Assembly: GCF_028527925.1 (NCBI RefSeq)
Contig: NZ_JAPESW010000014.1
Span: 1-64,000 of the forward strand
Length of the DNA stretch: 64,000 nucleotides
DNA from: Cellulomonas fimi
Lineage (GTDB): Bacteria; Actinomycetota; Actinomycetes; Actinomycetales; Cellulomonadaceae
Direction: 5' to 3'
The notes below the pieces were generated by a model. It saw nothing but the letters and a program-made list of their open reading frames with translations. It searched no databases and was not told the origin of the DNA. Made by a program: the position numbers and the translations under genes. The number at the start of each line of letters is the position of its first letter. Position 1 is the first letter of the stretch. Shown one piece after another: positions 24,751 through 33,400 of this stretch.

Positions 24751-25945
24751 GGGCACCAGCCTCGCCGAGCTCATGGCGCACGTCCGCGCCGAGTTCGGGC
24801 CGCAGGCGCGCGTCGTGCGCGCCGAGCGCGTCCGCAGCGGCGGCATCGGCGGGTTCTTCGCGCGCGAGCGGTACGAGATCACGGTGGACGTGCCGCCGCC
24901 GCCCGAGGCCCGGCCCGCCGCGCTGCGCGCCGTGCCCGCGGGCGGGCTGCCCGCGCTGCTGGCCGCCGCCGACGAGGCCGACGAGGTCGGGGGTGCGGTG
25001 GCCGAGGCCGCCGGCGCCGCGGCCGGGGGCCCCGGGGCGGGTGCCGACGACGAGCCGGACGCGCCGTCGTTCGCGCACGTGCTCGAGCAGGTGCGCGCGG
25101 TGACCGCCGACCCGCTGCCCGACCCCGGTCTGGCCGCCCCGCCCGCCGCCCGCGCGCTCCAGGCCGTGTCGCCGCGGGTCGCGGTCGCGGAGCCCGTGGT
25201 CGAGGTGCCGTCGCCGCGCGAGCCCGTCGACGTCGTGCCGGTGACGTTCCCCGTCGTGACGCCGACTGCGACGCCGCCGGCCCCGGCCGCGTCGCACGAC
25301 CTGCGTGTCGCGCTCGCCGAGATCGGGGTGCCCGCCGCGTTGCTCGACCGGGAGCACGTCTCGCTGTCCGGGGTCCTGGCCGACGTGCCGCCCGCGCCGC
25401 AGCCGCCGCGCACGCCCGGCTCGGTGCTCGTCGTGCTCGGTGCCGACGACGACGCCGACGCGGCCGCCGCGCTGCTCGCCGAGCGCCTGCGGCTGCCCGC
25501 CGAGGCCGTGCGTCTCGCCGGTGCGCCGACCGGTCGGGGTCGCGGCCGCGGCCGCACGCCGGGCCGGATGTCGAGCGCCGAGCAGGTCATGGCGTGGCGC
25601 GCGGGGGCCTCGGCCGCCGAGCACCCGTGGGTCGTCGCGCTGACCGTGGGCGCCGACCCCGAGGACCGCGAGTTCGCGCGGTCGCTGCTCGCCGCGTGCG
25701 ACGCCGACCACGTGTGGGCCGTGCTCGACGCGCGCACGCGCACCGCCGACGCCCGCCGGTGGCTGCGGTCGGTGACGTCCCGCGTGGACGCGGTCGCGAT
25801 GCGCGGCCTGCTCGACACGGCCGAGCCCGGTGCCGCCCTGGCGCTCGGCGTGCCGGTGGCGTGGATCGACGGCGTCCCCGCGACCCCGGTCGCGTGGGCG
25901 GCCGCCCTGAGCCAGGCGCTGGGCCCGGACGCCCGCTGGGACTGA
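24728..25945 (+). CDS. FlhF-like protein lacking the GTPase P-loop
   Basis: 405 residues. The first 60 (LLLEGTSLAELMAHVRAEFG, then PQARVVRAERVRSGGIGGFF and ARERYEI) match the N-terminal B domain of FlhF, the SRP-type GTPase that places flagella. A Pro/Ala-rich linker of about 140 residues follows, then a region resembling an NG domain in layout. Where a P-loop GxxxxGKT/S is expected the sequence reads VLVVLGADDDADAAAALLAE, and I find no other G motif. GTG start inside the flhA end, so it is co-translated with the export genes. It is either a GTPase-dead FlhF or a separate family with a borrowed B domain. The call rests on the N-terminus and genomic position. Confidence 0.7.
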   Translation: MTTRLLLEGTSLAELMAHVRAEFGPQARVVRAERVRSGGIGGFFARERYEITVDVPPPPEARPAALRAVPAGGLPALLAAADEADEVGGAVAEAAGAAAGGPGAGADDEPDAPSFAHVLEQVRAVTADPLPDPGLAAPPAARALQAVSPRVAVAEPVVEVPSPREPVDVVPVTFPVVTPTATPPAPAASHDLRVALAEIGVPAALLDREHVSLSGVLADVPPAPQPPRTPGSVLVVLGADDDADAAAALLAERLRLPAEAVRLAGAPTGRGRGRGRTPGRMSSAEQVMAWRAGASAAEHPWVVALTVGADPEDREFARSLLAACDADHVWAVLDARTRTADARRWLRSVTSRVDAVAMRGLLDTAEPGAALALGVPVAWIDGVPATPVAWAAALSQALGPDARWD

Positions 25946-26003
25946 CACGCGACGGTCTGCGGGCATCCGACGGGCTCAGCGGGGCCGCGGGCGGCGGACG
26001 TGC

Positions 26004-27221
26004 TCAGCTCGGCGCCGCGCGCAGCGCGTCCTCCTTGCGCGTCGCCCACTGCGCGACCAGGAGGGTCGCGTCGTCCTGCAGGCGGCCCTGCTGGTGGTCG
26101 AGCACCTCGTGCACGACGCGCCGCAGCGTCTCGGGCACCGGGTAGCCGGCGGCGGCCGAGCGACGCAGCTGGTCGGTGAGCCGCTCGACGCCGTAGAACG
26201 CGCCGTCGGCGCCGCGCGCCTCCGTCACGCCGTCGGTGTAGAAGACGACCCAGTCGCCGCGCTCGAGCCACTCCTCGGCGACGTCGATCTGCCCGTCGCC
26301 CAGCCCGAGCACGATCCGTCGGCCGCCGTCCAGTCGCTTGACGACCTTCCCGTCGCGCATGAGCAGCGGCGCGGGGTGGCCGGCGTTGACGTAGCGCAGG
26401 CGTCCGGTGTCGAGGTCGAGCTCGGCGAGCACCCCGCTCGCGAAGAGCGTGCCCCGCCACTGCTCGCGGAGCGCGTCGTCGACGGCCGAGGCGGTCTCGT
26501 AGAGCGTGCGGCGCTCGCGGCGGCTGTTCCGGCACGCCGCCACCGCGACGGCGGCGACGAGCGTGCCCGACAGGTCGTGGCCCGTCGCGTCGAGCACGGC
26601 GAGGTGCGCCGTGCTGTCGACGACCCCGTAGTCGAACGCGTCGGCGGCGACGTCGTAGCAGGGCTCGAGGATCCCGGACACCACGAGACCCTCGCAGCCG
26701 AACGTCAGCGGCGGCAGCAGGTCGGACAGCAGCTCGGTCGCGACCGCGCGCGGCCGTCGGCGCGCGAGCATGTCCAGCGCGTCGCCGTACGGGTTCTTGG
26801 CCGCGAGCATGTGGCCCACCAGGTGGCACAGCAGCTCGTAGCGGTCCACGGTGCCCGGGTCGTCGAGGTCGGTGTCGGGCGGCACGGTGAGCTGCACGAC
26901 CCCGAACCGGTGCACGCCGTCGAGCAGCGGCACCCACAGCATGCCCGGGTGACCGGAGGCCGGGACCGGCTCGACGTGCTGGAACGCGCGGCCGGCGAGC
27001 GTCCCCTCGATCGGCACCGCGTCGGCGTCCGGGAGCGAGGACGTCGGCATCGGCACGAGGTACCGCTGCTCGTAGTCGACGACGTAGAGCCGCGCCGACC
27101 AGCCGAGGGCGGCTGCCGCCTGGTGCGCGGCCTCGGCGACGCCGTCGGGTGTCGCAAGGTGGACGTCGTCCAGGAACGTGCGCAGCGCGGCCAGCGTGCC
27201 GGAGTCGCGGTCGTCGGTCAT
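26004..27221 (-). CDS. GAF-PP2C (SpoIIE/RsbU-type) phosphatase
   Basis: 405-residue cytoplasmic serine phosphatase. Residues about 10-150 form a GAF-like sensor; about 180-390 form a PPM domain with the metal-ligand region DYGVVDSTAHLAVLDATGHD, the VNAGHPAPLLM motif, the VVFYTDGVTEARG motif and the final QDDATLLVAQW. The first acidic metal site (usually GGDWYD) reads VAADAFDYG, still with usable Asp residues. It should act on an anti-anti-sigma factor; none is adjacent. The -10 box six bases before the ATG overlaps the stop codon of ctaG, so it can be transcribed separately from its upstream neighbours. Confidence 0.87.
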   Translation of the reverse strand: MTDDRDSGTLAALRTFLDDVHLATPDGVAEAAHQAAAALGWSARLYVVDYEQRYLVPMPTSSLPDADAVPIEGTLAGRAFQHVEPVPASGHPGMLWVPLLDGVHRFGVVQLTVPPDTDLDDPGTVDRYELLCHLVGHMLAAKNPYGDALDMLARRRPRAVATELLSDLLPPLTFGCEGLVVSGILEPCYDVAADAFDYGVVDSTAHLAVLDATGHDLSGTLVAAVAVAACRNSRRERRTLYETASAVDDALREQWRGTLFASGVLAELDLDTGRLRYVNAGHPAPLLMRDGKVVKRLDGGRRIVLGLGDGQIDVAEEWLERGDWVVFYTDGVTEARGADGAFYGVERLTDQLRRSAAAGYPVPETLRRVVHEVLDHQQGRLQDDATLLVAQWATRKEDALRAAPS

Positions 27222-27227
27222 CGGGCC

Positions 27228-27233
27228 ACGCTA
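27228..27233 (-). promoter_or_regulatory. -10 box TAGCGT, leaderless GAF-PP2C gene
   Basis: TAGCGT ends six bases before the ATG at 27221. Its TAG is also the ctaG stop codon. Confidence 0.5.
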
Positions 27234-28073
27234 GGTCCGGACGGGGGCGACCGCTCCCCGGAGGCGCGTCGCTCGTGAGCCGCGCGGTCGCGTGCGCCGG
27301 TACCACGCGCCGAGCAGCGCGACGGCGAGCGCGACCTCGGCGAGGTCCCCGCCGTAGTACATCCACTGCGCCGCCGCCTCGGTCGCCGCACGCGGCTGAC
27401 CCGCGCCCGGCGGGAGCGTGCCGGCGTGCGCGAACAGCGTCTTCGCGAGGGCGGCGTGCGCACCCGCCGCGAGGACGAGCACGGTCAGGCGCGTCGCCGT
27501 GCGTGGGCGCCGCGGCGCGGGATCGGGCCCGGCGACGGCCCAGGCGAACAGCGTCCCGGACACCAGGAGGTGCACGGTCACGGCCGCGTGCACGACGTCC
27601 GACCGCAGCGTGGTCGCGTACAGCGGCGTCAGGTAGAGCACCGCGAGCCCGCCCACGCTCAGCACCGCGGCGGTCACCGGGTGGGTGAGCGTGTGCACGA
27701 CGGGCCTCCGCAAGACGGCGGACAGGCGGCGCCCGGTCGCAGGCGCGCTCGCCGCCAGGGTCAGCGTGACGGGTGCGGCGAGCACGAGCGCGACCGGTGC
27801 GTACATGCCGACCAGCAGGTGCTGCGCCATGTGCCCGCGCGGGTCGGCGTGCGCGAGCGCGGTGAGCGGCGGGCTCACCGCGACGCCCACGAGCGTCGCG
27901 CCCGCGACCCAGCTCGCCGTCCGGGCGGCGGGCCACGGCGTCGACCGGCGGACCCGACGTCGCACCGCCGCCAGCACGTAGGCCGCGACCGGCACGACGA
28001 CGACGAGCACCGTGACGACCCAGCCGGCCCCGTCGCCCGCACCCGCGAGCACGTGCCCGTGCCCGGGCTCCAC
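27231..28073 (-). CDS. ctaG: CtaG/Caa3-type cytochrome c oxidase assembly protein
   Basis: 280-residue membrane protein with about seven hydrophobic helices; family-typical DPRGHMAQHLLVGMYAPVAL, VVHAAVTVHLLVSGTLFAWA and EAAAQWMYYGGDLAEVALAV. The caa3_CtaG family aids insertion of copper into cytochrome oxidase; its His/Met-rich stretches fit metal handling. The GTG at 28073 lies two bases after the DUF2243 stop, so the two form an operon. No oxidase subunit gene is in the window. Confidence 0.88.
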   Translation of the reverse strand: MEPGHGHVLAGAGDGAGWVVTVLVVVVPVAAYVLAAVRRRVRRSTPWPAARTASWVAGATLVGVAVSPPLTALAHADPRGHMAQHLLVGMYAPVALVLAAPVTLTLAASAPATGRRLSAVLRRPVVHTLTHPVTAAVLSVGGLAVLYLTPLYATTLRSDVVHAAVTVHLLVSGTLFAWAVAGPDPAPRRPRTATRLTVLVLAAGAHAALAKTLFAHAGTLPPGAGQPRAATEAAAQWMYYGGDLAEVALAVALLGAWYRRTRPRGSRATRLRGAVAPVRT

Positions 28074-28075
28074 GG

Positions 28076-28645
28076 TCAGTCGCCGATGCCGGGACCGGCC
28101 GCGGAGCGACGTCGACCCGACACCACGACGAGCGCGCCCGCTGCGAGCAGCATCAGCCCGGCGACGTTCCACGCGACGTCGTACGGCAGCAGCTCGACGT
28201 CGTAGCGGACCTGGTGGAGCCGCAGCACCTTGTGGTGCAGCAGCCCGTCGACGAGCTGGAAGGCGCCCGCGCCGAGCAGCAGCCCGCCCCACGCGGCGCG
28301 CACGACGAGCGCCCCACGACGGCGCAGGTCGGCGAGGAGGAACCCGCCGCCGACGAGCGCCACGACCTCCGCCGCGTGCAGCAGCCCGTCGGACACGAGC
28401 CCCACCTGCGGTGTGCCGCGGTCGTAGAAGTGGTGCCAGCCGAGGACCTGGTGGAAGACGATCTCGTCGACCGCTGCCATGAGTGCGGCCCCGACGAGCG
28501 CCGCCGCGAGCACCGACCGGCGCCGGTCCCGCTGCGCCGCGCGGTCCGCCCGGGACGCGCGCGCCGCACGCGCTCGCCGGGTCCCGCCCGCCGCGTCGAG
28601 CGCTGCGGGGGGCGTCGAGGGCGCGGGGTCGGCCGGGGCCGTCAT
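28076..28645 (-). CDS. DUF2243 membrane protein
   Basis: 189 residues from the ATG at 28645 (MTAPADPAPST). A basic N-terminal segment of about 45 residues is followed by four membrane helices. The sequence AAVDEIVFHQVLGWHHFYDR and the later LLHHKVLRLHQVRY are hallmarks of DUF2243, a family of unknown function often found beside ctaG as here. The His-rich loops suggest metal or heme contact, which is an inference. Confidence 0.87.
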   Translation of the reverse strand: MTAPADPAPSTPPAALDAAGGTRRARAARASRADRAAQRDRRRSVLAAALVGAALMAAVDEIVFHQVLGWHHFYDRGTPQVGLVSDGLLHAAEVVALVGGGFLLADLRRRGALVVRAAWGGLLLGAGAFQLVDGLLHHKVLRLHQVRYDVELLPYDVAWNVAGLMLLAAGALVVVSGRRRSAAGPGIGD

Positions 28646-28775
28646 CGCCTCAGCATCACCCGGCAGGGTGACGAGCGCCACGTCGCGGGGTCCGGATCGT
28701 CGGAATGGCCGGAGGGGGTCGCCCGTTGAGGAGGGTGTCGCACCGCCCATGACCCCCGGGCTCTACCCTTCGCCG

Positions 28776-28857
28776 CTACGAGCGGCCACGCGCCGAGAGG
28801 CGTCATGCGGTGCGCACCTCGTGGAGGGCGGCCGGTCTCGTACCGGCCGCCCTTCCG
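28776..28857 (+). ncRNA. Candidate small RNA or attenuated leader
   Basis: A TACCCT box at 28764-28769 predicts a start near 28776, and an 11-base-stem terminator-like hairpin closes the segment at 28852. The enclosed 80 bases fold locally, but I recognise no Rfam family. No -35 is evident. Low confidence. Confidence 0.22.
28826..28852 (+). terminator. Hairpin with 11-base perfect stem
   Basis: GGGCGGCCGGT at 28826-28836 and its exact complement at 28842-28852, loop CTCGT, then CTTCC. Terminator shape, but no known gene ends just upstream. Confidence 0.55.
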
Positions 28858-28955
28858 CATGTCCGGACGGCCTCGTCCCGGCGAGGCGTCCGGCCACCTC
28901 GTCGTGACGCGTCGCGGGCCGGAAATGCGTTTCCCGCGGCAACGGATCCGCGGGC

Positions 28956-28961
28956 TAGGGT
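28956..28961 (+). promoter_or_regulatory. -10 box TAGGGT, leaderless MFS gene
   Basis: TAGGGT ends six bases before the GTG at 28968; no ribosome site. Confidence 0.5.
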
Positions 28962-28967
28962 CGCCAG

Positions 28968-30437
28968 GTGACACCGCTCGACGACCGTCCCCGCACGACC
29001 GACGCCCTGTGGCGCGAGCGGCGCACCACGACGGCGGCCCTGGTGTCGCTGGTCGTCCTCGTCGCCTTCGAGTCGTTCGCCGTCACGACCGTCATGCCGC
29101 GCGTCGCCGACGTCCTCGACGGGTACGCGCTCTACGCGTTCGCGTTCGCGGGCCCGCTCGCGACCGGCGTCGTCGGCATGGTCGTCGCGGGGTCGTGGTC
29201 CGACCGCAGCGGGCCGTTCCGGCCCTTCCTCGCGGGCGCGGTGCTGTTCGTCGCGGGTCTGGTCGTCGCAGGCCTCGCCGTGTCGATGCCGGTGCTCGTC
29301 CTCGGGCGGCTCGCGCAGGGCCTCGGCGGAGGCGCGGTCAACGTCACGCTGCTCGTCACGCTCGCGCGCGCGTACCCGCCCGTGCTCCACCCGCGGGCGT
29401 TCGCGTGGTTCTCCGCCGCGTGGGTCCTCCCGTCGCTCGTCGGCCCCGCGGTCGCGGGCGTGATCGCCGAGACGGCCGGGTGGCGGTGGGTGTTCCTCGC
29501 CGTCGCGGTGCTCGTGGTGCCGACGAGCCTGCCGCTGCTGCGCACGCTGCGTCCGCTGGGCCCGCCCGAGAGCGGGTCCGACGTCAGCCCTGCGGAGGCA
29601 CGGGTCCGGGTGCTGCTCGCGGTGGTCGTCGCCGCTGCGGTCCTCGCGCTGAACCTCGCGGTCGAGCTGTCCGCCGTGCCGTCCGCCGTGCTCGCGGCCG
29701 TCGCGGGCGTCTGCGCCCTCGTCGCGGTCCGGCCGCTCCTGCCGGCGGGGTCGCTGCGCGCGCGGCCCGGCCTGCCGAGCGTCCTGGCGACGCGCCTGCT
29801 CGTGTCCGGCGCGTTCTTCGGCGCACAGGCGTACGTGCCCTACCTGCTCGCGGCGCGCGACGGCTGGGGACCCGCCGCGAGCGGGCTCGCGCTCACGACC
29901 GCGGCGCTCGCGTGGTCCGGGATGTCGGCCGTCCAGGGCCGGCTCGGCCAGCGCCTGAGGAGCCGCGACGCCGTGCGCATCGGGACGGTCCTCGTGGTCG
30001 CCGCGACCGTCGGTGCGTGGGCGACCGCCGCGGCCGGGCTCCACCCCGCGGTGCTCGTCACGACGTGGACCCTCGCGGGCGCGGGCATGGGGCTCGCGTC
30101 GTCGCGGCTCAACGTGCTGCTCCTCGGCTACTCCGGCCCCGGGACGCAGGGACGCAACAGCTCGGCGCTGTCGATCGCCGACGCGGTCGGCGCCGCGCTC
30201 GCCCTCGCGGTGAGCGGCGTGCTGTTCGCGCTCGTCTCCGGAGCGTCGGCCGCGGGCGGGCACGGCTCGGGTGGGGGAGACGACGTCGTCGGCACGGCGG
30301 GGTTCGCCGTCGCGTTCGGGCTGACCGTCGTGCTGTCGGTGCTCGCCGCGGTCGTCGCACCGCGCGTCGGGGTGCCGCCGACCGAGCGGCACGACGAGCC
30401 CGCGTCGGCCGACGACGGCGCCGCCTCGCGCGCCTGA
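28968..30437 (+). CDS. MFS transporter, drug-exporter type
   Basis: 489-residue inner-membrane permease with 12-14 hydrophobic helices. After a short Arg-rich start, helix 1 reads ALVSLVVLVAFESFAVTTVM, which with VTTVMPRV resembles the DHA2-like exporters. The loop GSWSDRSGPFRP is the MFS motif A between helices 2 and 3, and RLAQGLGGGAVNVTLL fits motif B. Substrate unknown. Probably leaderless from GTG 28968 and closed by a clean terminator, so monocistronic. Confidence 0.87.
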   Translation: MTPLDDRPRTTDALWRERRTTTAALVSLVVLVAFESFAVTTVMPRVADVLDGYALYAFAFAGPLATGVVGMVVAGSWSDRSGPFRPFLAGAVLFVAGLVVAGLAVSMPVLVLGRLAQGLGGGAVNVTLLVTLARAYPPVLHPRAFAWFSAAWVLPSLVGPAVAGVIAETAGWRWVFLAVAVLVVPTSLPLLRTLRPLGPPESGSDVSPAEARVRVLLAVVVAAAVLALNLAVELSAVPSAVLAAVAGVCALVAVRPLLPAGSLRARPGLPSVLATRLLVSGAFFGAQAYVPYLLAARDGWGPAASGLALTTAALAWSGMSAVQGRLGQRLRSRDAVRIGTVLVVAATVGAWATAAAGLHPAVLVTTWTLAGAGMGLASSRLNVLLLGYSGPGTQGRNSSALSIADAVGAALALAVSGVLFALVSGASAAGGHGSGGGDDVVGTAGFAVAFGLTVVLSVLAAVVAPRVGVPPTERHDEPASADDGAASRA

Positions 30438-30445
30438 CGACCGGG

Positions 30446-30475
30446 CCGCGACCCCCGGACGAGCGGGGGTCGCGG
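30446..30475. terminator. Bidirectional terminator between convergent genes
   Basis: Perfect 11-base arms CCGCGACCCCC (30446-30456) and complement (30465-30475), 8-base loop, between the MFS stop and the phosphorylase stop. Confidence 0.75.
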
Positions 30476-30491
30476 CGTCGTACCGTGCGGG

Positions 30492-33400
30492 TCAGGCCGT
30501 CGGGACCTCGACGTCGAGGCGGACGACGTCGCCGGACCGGGCGAAGATCCGGCCGCTCACGTCGGCGTCGAGCACGCCGTCGGTCCCCTCGACGCGCGAG
30601 CCGTCGGCGAGCGACGCCTCGACCCGCAGCACCGACCCGCGCCGGTAGACGACCGGCACCTGGCAGAACGTGAACGCGAGCGACCCCGCGTCGAGCGCGA
30701 GCGTCTGCTCGGCCTGCGCGACGTCGTGGAAGCGGAACGTCGTGGGGGCGGTCGTCCACTCGTCGGCGCGCAGCAGCACGGGGCGCACGACGACCCGGCC
30801 GTCCTCGACCCGCAGGCCCAGCTCGCCGAGCCGCGTGAGCACCTCCTCCTTGACCTGCCCGGTCATGCCCGGCTGCCGCGCGCCGTGGCCGGCGGGCGTG
30901 TGCGAGTACGGGTCGACGGGGAACGCGCCGTAGACCTCGGGCGACTTGCAGTAGCCCAGCCCGAGCCGGACGTCCTCGTACGCGTCGGACAGGCCCTGCA
31001 CGACCGCCGCGTCGGCGCCCTCGGCGACGGCCCGCTCGTGGTTCTCCTGCACCGCGAGCAGCAGCTTCGAGACCATGTGCCAGTAGATGCTGCCGAGTCC
31101 CTCGTACGCGAAGAACGACCCGGACCGGCCCGTGAACTCGGCGTGCCGGAACACCTGCTCGAACACGTCGAGCACCGCGGCCCGTCCGTCGGCCACCTGC
31201 TGCGGGGTCACGCCGGGCACGCCCGCGGCCAGGGCGTCGAGCGCGGCGACGACGTCGCGCGCGTTGTGCAGACCGGGTGCGAACCGGTGCGTGCCGCGCA
31301 CGTCGCGCAGCACGAGCGACGTGTCGCCCGCGGCGACGAGCGCGTCGAGCAGGGGCGCGCTCGCGGCCTGGGTCGGGGTGATCGTGTTGCGCGCGAGGAA
31401 CGTCGGCAGCTCGCGGTCGGGGTAGAGCTGGTAGGAGTGCTGGTCCGCGCGGTACAGCGCGCTGCGGCGCAGCGCGTGCACGAGGTCGAGCGCCTCGGCG
31501 GGCGTGAGCAGCCCCGACGACAGCACGGCGACCTGGCCCTCGAGCATCTCCTGCAGGTGACCGACGCGCGCGACGCCGCCACGCAGGTCGAGCAGGTTGT
31601 AGGAGTGGAACAGCCCGTCGGGCCGGCGGTTGGCCCGCAGGCCCGCGTCGACGTACCGCTGCGCGACGTCCAGGAAGGCACGGACGTCGGCGACGTCGAC
31701 CGTGCGGCGCTCGCCGCCGAACCCCGCGTACACGCGCTCGCGGTAGGCGGTGCCCGCCGCGCCGAGCGCGTCCATGACGGCACGTCGGCCCGCGTCGTCG
31801 AACCCGCCGTCGCCCGACGCGGCGTGCGCGTCGAGCGCGGCGGTCACCTCGGCGAGCAGCCCGGCGAGCTCGTCGGTGACCGTGAGGTCGCGGTCGAGCA
31901 GGTCGCGGGCGAGCGCGAGCCCCCGGCGCAGGTACGCGAGCGTGACGACGGACAGCCCCTTGCCGACGAGCGCGTTGTTGGCGTCGTTCCACTCGGGGCG
32001 CTGGGTGTTCATCCAGATGCCGCCGTCGGGCACGAGGTTGACGACCTTCGCCAGGACGAGCAGCAGCAGCTTCTCGCCGAGCGACACGCGCACGAGGTCG
32101 CCGTCGGCGCCGTGCACGAGCCGCCCGTCGGCGCCCTCGGTGCGCACGCGCTCCTGCACGCGCTCCTCGGCGGCCGTGTCGAACGTGATCGTCTCGATCG
32201 GCTCGACGACCGTCTGCGCGTACGACGCGATGCGGTACGGCACGTCGGCGTGGGTGAACAGCGCGCGGTCGACCAGCGCGTCGAGCCGTCCGGGGTGGAA
32301 CCGCCGCGACGTCTCGAGCAGCTTGACCAGGTAGATGATCTGGTGGTCGCTCCAGTAGCCGATGTTCGCCCACGGGTTCGACGGCTCGGGCACCTCCCAG
32401 TCGATGCCCGAGCGTGAGATCCGGTACGGGTTGTAGCCGTCGGCGGTGGTCGCGTCGAGGAAGACCGCGACCATCGACTCGACGTAGCCGGGGAACGACC
32501 AGGCCAGTGCCTCCCAGTTCTGGAAGATGTCGCGCCAGTTGCCCTGGAAGTCGACGCGCGTGCGGCCGCGGGCGTCGGTGAGCGCGATCTGGAACTTGTT
32601 CCACGGGCGGCTCGGGTCGCCGTGCCGGCGGCTGAACGTGAGCGGCAGGTACTCGCGCACGAGCCGCAGCAGGTCGGGGTCGCCGGTCGCGTCGGCGCGC
32701 TCCAGCAGCGCGTGGAGGTCCGTGGTCTCCGGGAGCGCGTCGAGCCAGGCGGCCCGGCGCTCGGCGGTGCGCGGCGAGCGCTGGCCGACGAACGCGCGCA
32801 GGTCCTCGGCGGCCACGCGGTAGCCGTCGACGAACACGCCGCCGCGCATGACGTTGAACAGCACGTTCGCGGCGTGGTGCGCCGACGCGAGCTCGTCGCC
32901 GGTGACCTGCGCGGCGTCGGCGGTGCCGACGAGGTGGTCGAGGCGGTCGCGGGTCGCGGCGACGTCGGCCTCGAGCGCGAGGGCCGCGGCGGCGTGGTCG
33001 GCGAGCGCGGTCTGGAGCCGGACGACGTCGGCGGCGCTCTGGTCGACGTCCGCGACGACGCTCCACCGGCGCGTCTCCCCGGGCGCGAGCGCGACGCCCG
33101 CGACCACGAGGTAGGCGCCCTTCTCGCCGCGCACCTCGGGCTCGGACGTCACCGGGCGCCCGGCCGCGAAGGAGCCGACCTGACGCGTCGACGTGAGGTG
33201 CGCGACCGGGTCCAGGCCGACCTGCCACGCGACGGTCGCGGCGAGCGACTCGCTCGGGTCGCTCTTGTCGGTGAGCGTCGAGTTCAGGTAGACGAGCCCG
33301 AGGCCCGTCGCGGGGTCGACCTCGGTCCGCTTGTAGGCGTCGAGCAGGCTGCTGAACTCGGACTGCGTCTGCACGGTCACGCCCGCCGGCAGCAGGTCGA

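Larger units (their letters stand above)
28646..28967. other. Intergenic region before the MFS gene
   Basis: This 322-base stretch between divergent genes has no convincing protein gene. It contains a TACCCT box (28764-28769), a strong hairpin at 28826-28852 followed by CTTCC, and the -10 box of the MFS gene at 28956-28961. An ATG-started frame at 28805 stays open through the hairpin and the MFS start but shows no protein-like features. Confidence 0.5.

Noticed and set aside
23776..27936. Very long minus-strand open frame (1386 codons) across flhA, flhF-like and PP2C genes
   Set aside because: It is antisense to well-identified flagellar genes, consists of Arg/Ala/Pro-rich non-protein-like sequence and arises from the extreme GC content.
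30109..33228. Long minus-strand frame overlapping the GH94-like phosphorylase in another frame
   Set aside because: Composition is Arg/Pro/Gly runs without domains; the phosphorylase frame has clear barrel motifs on the same strand.
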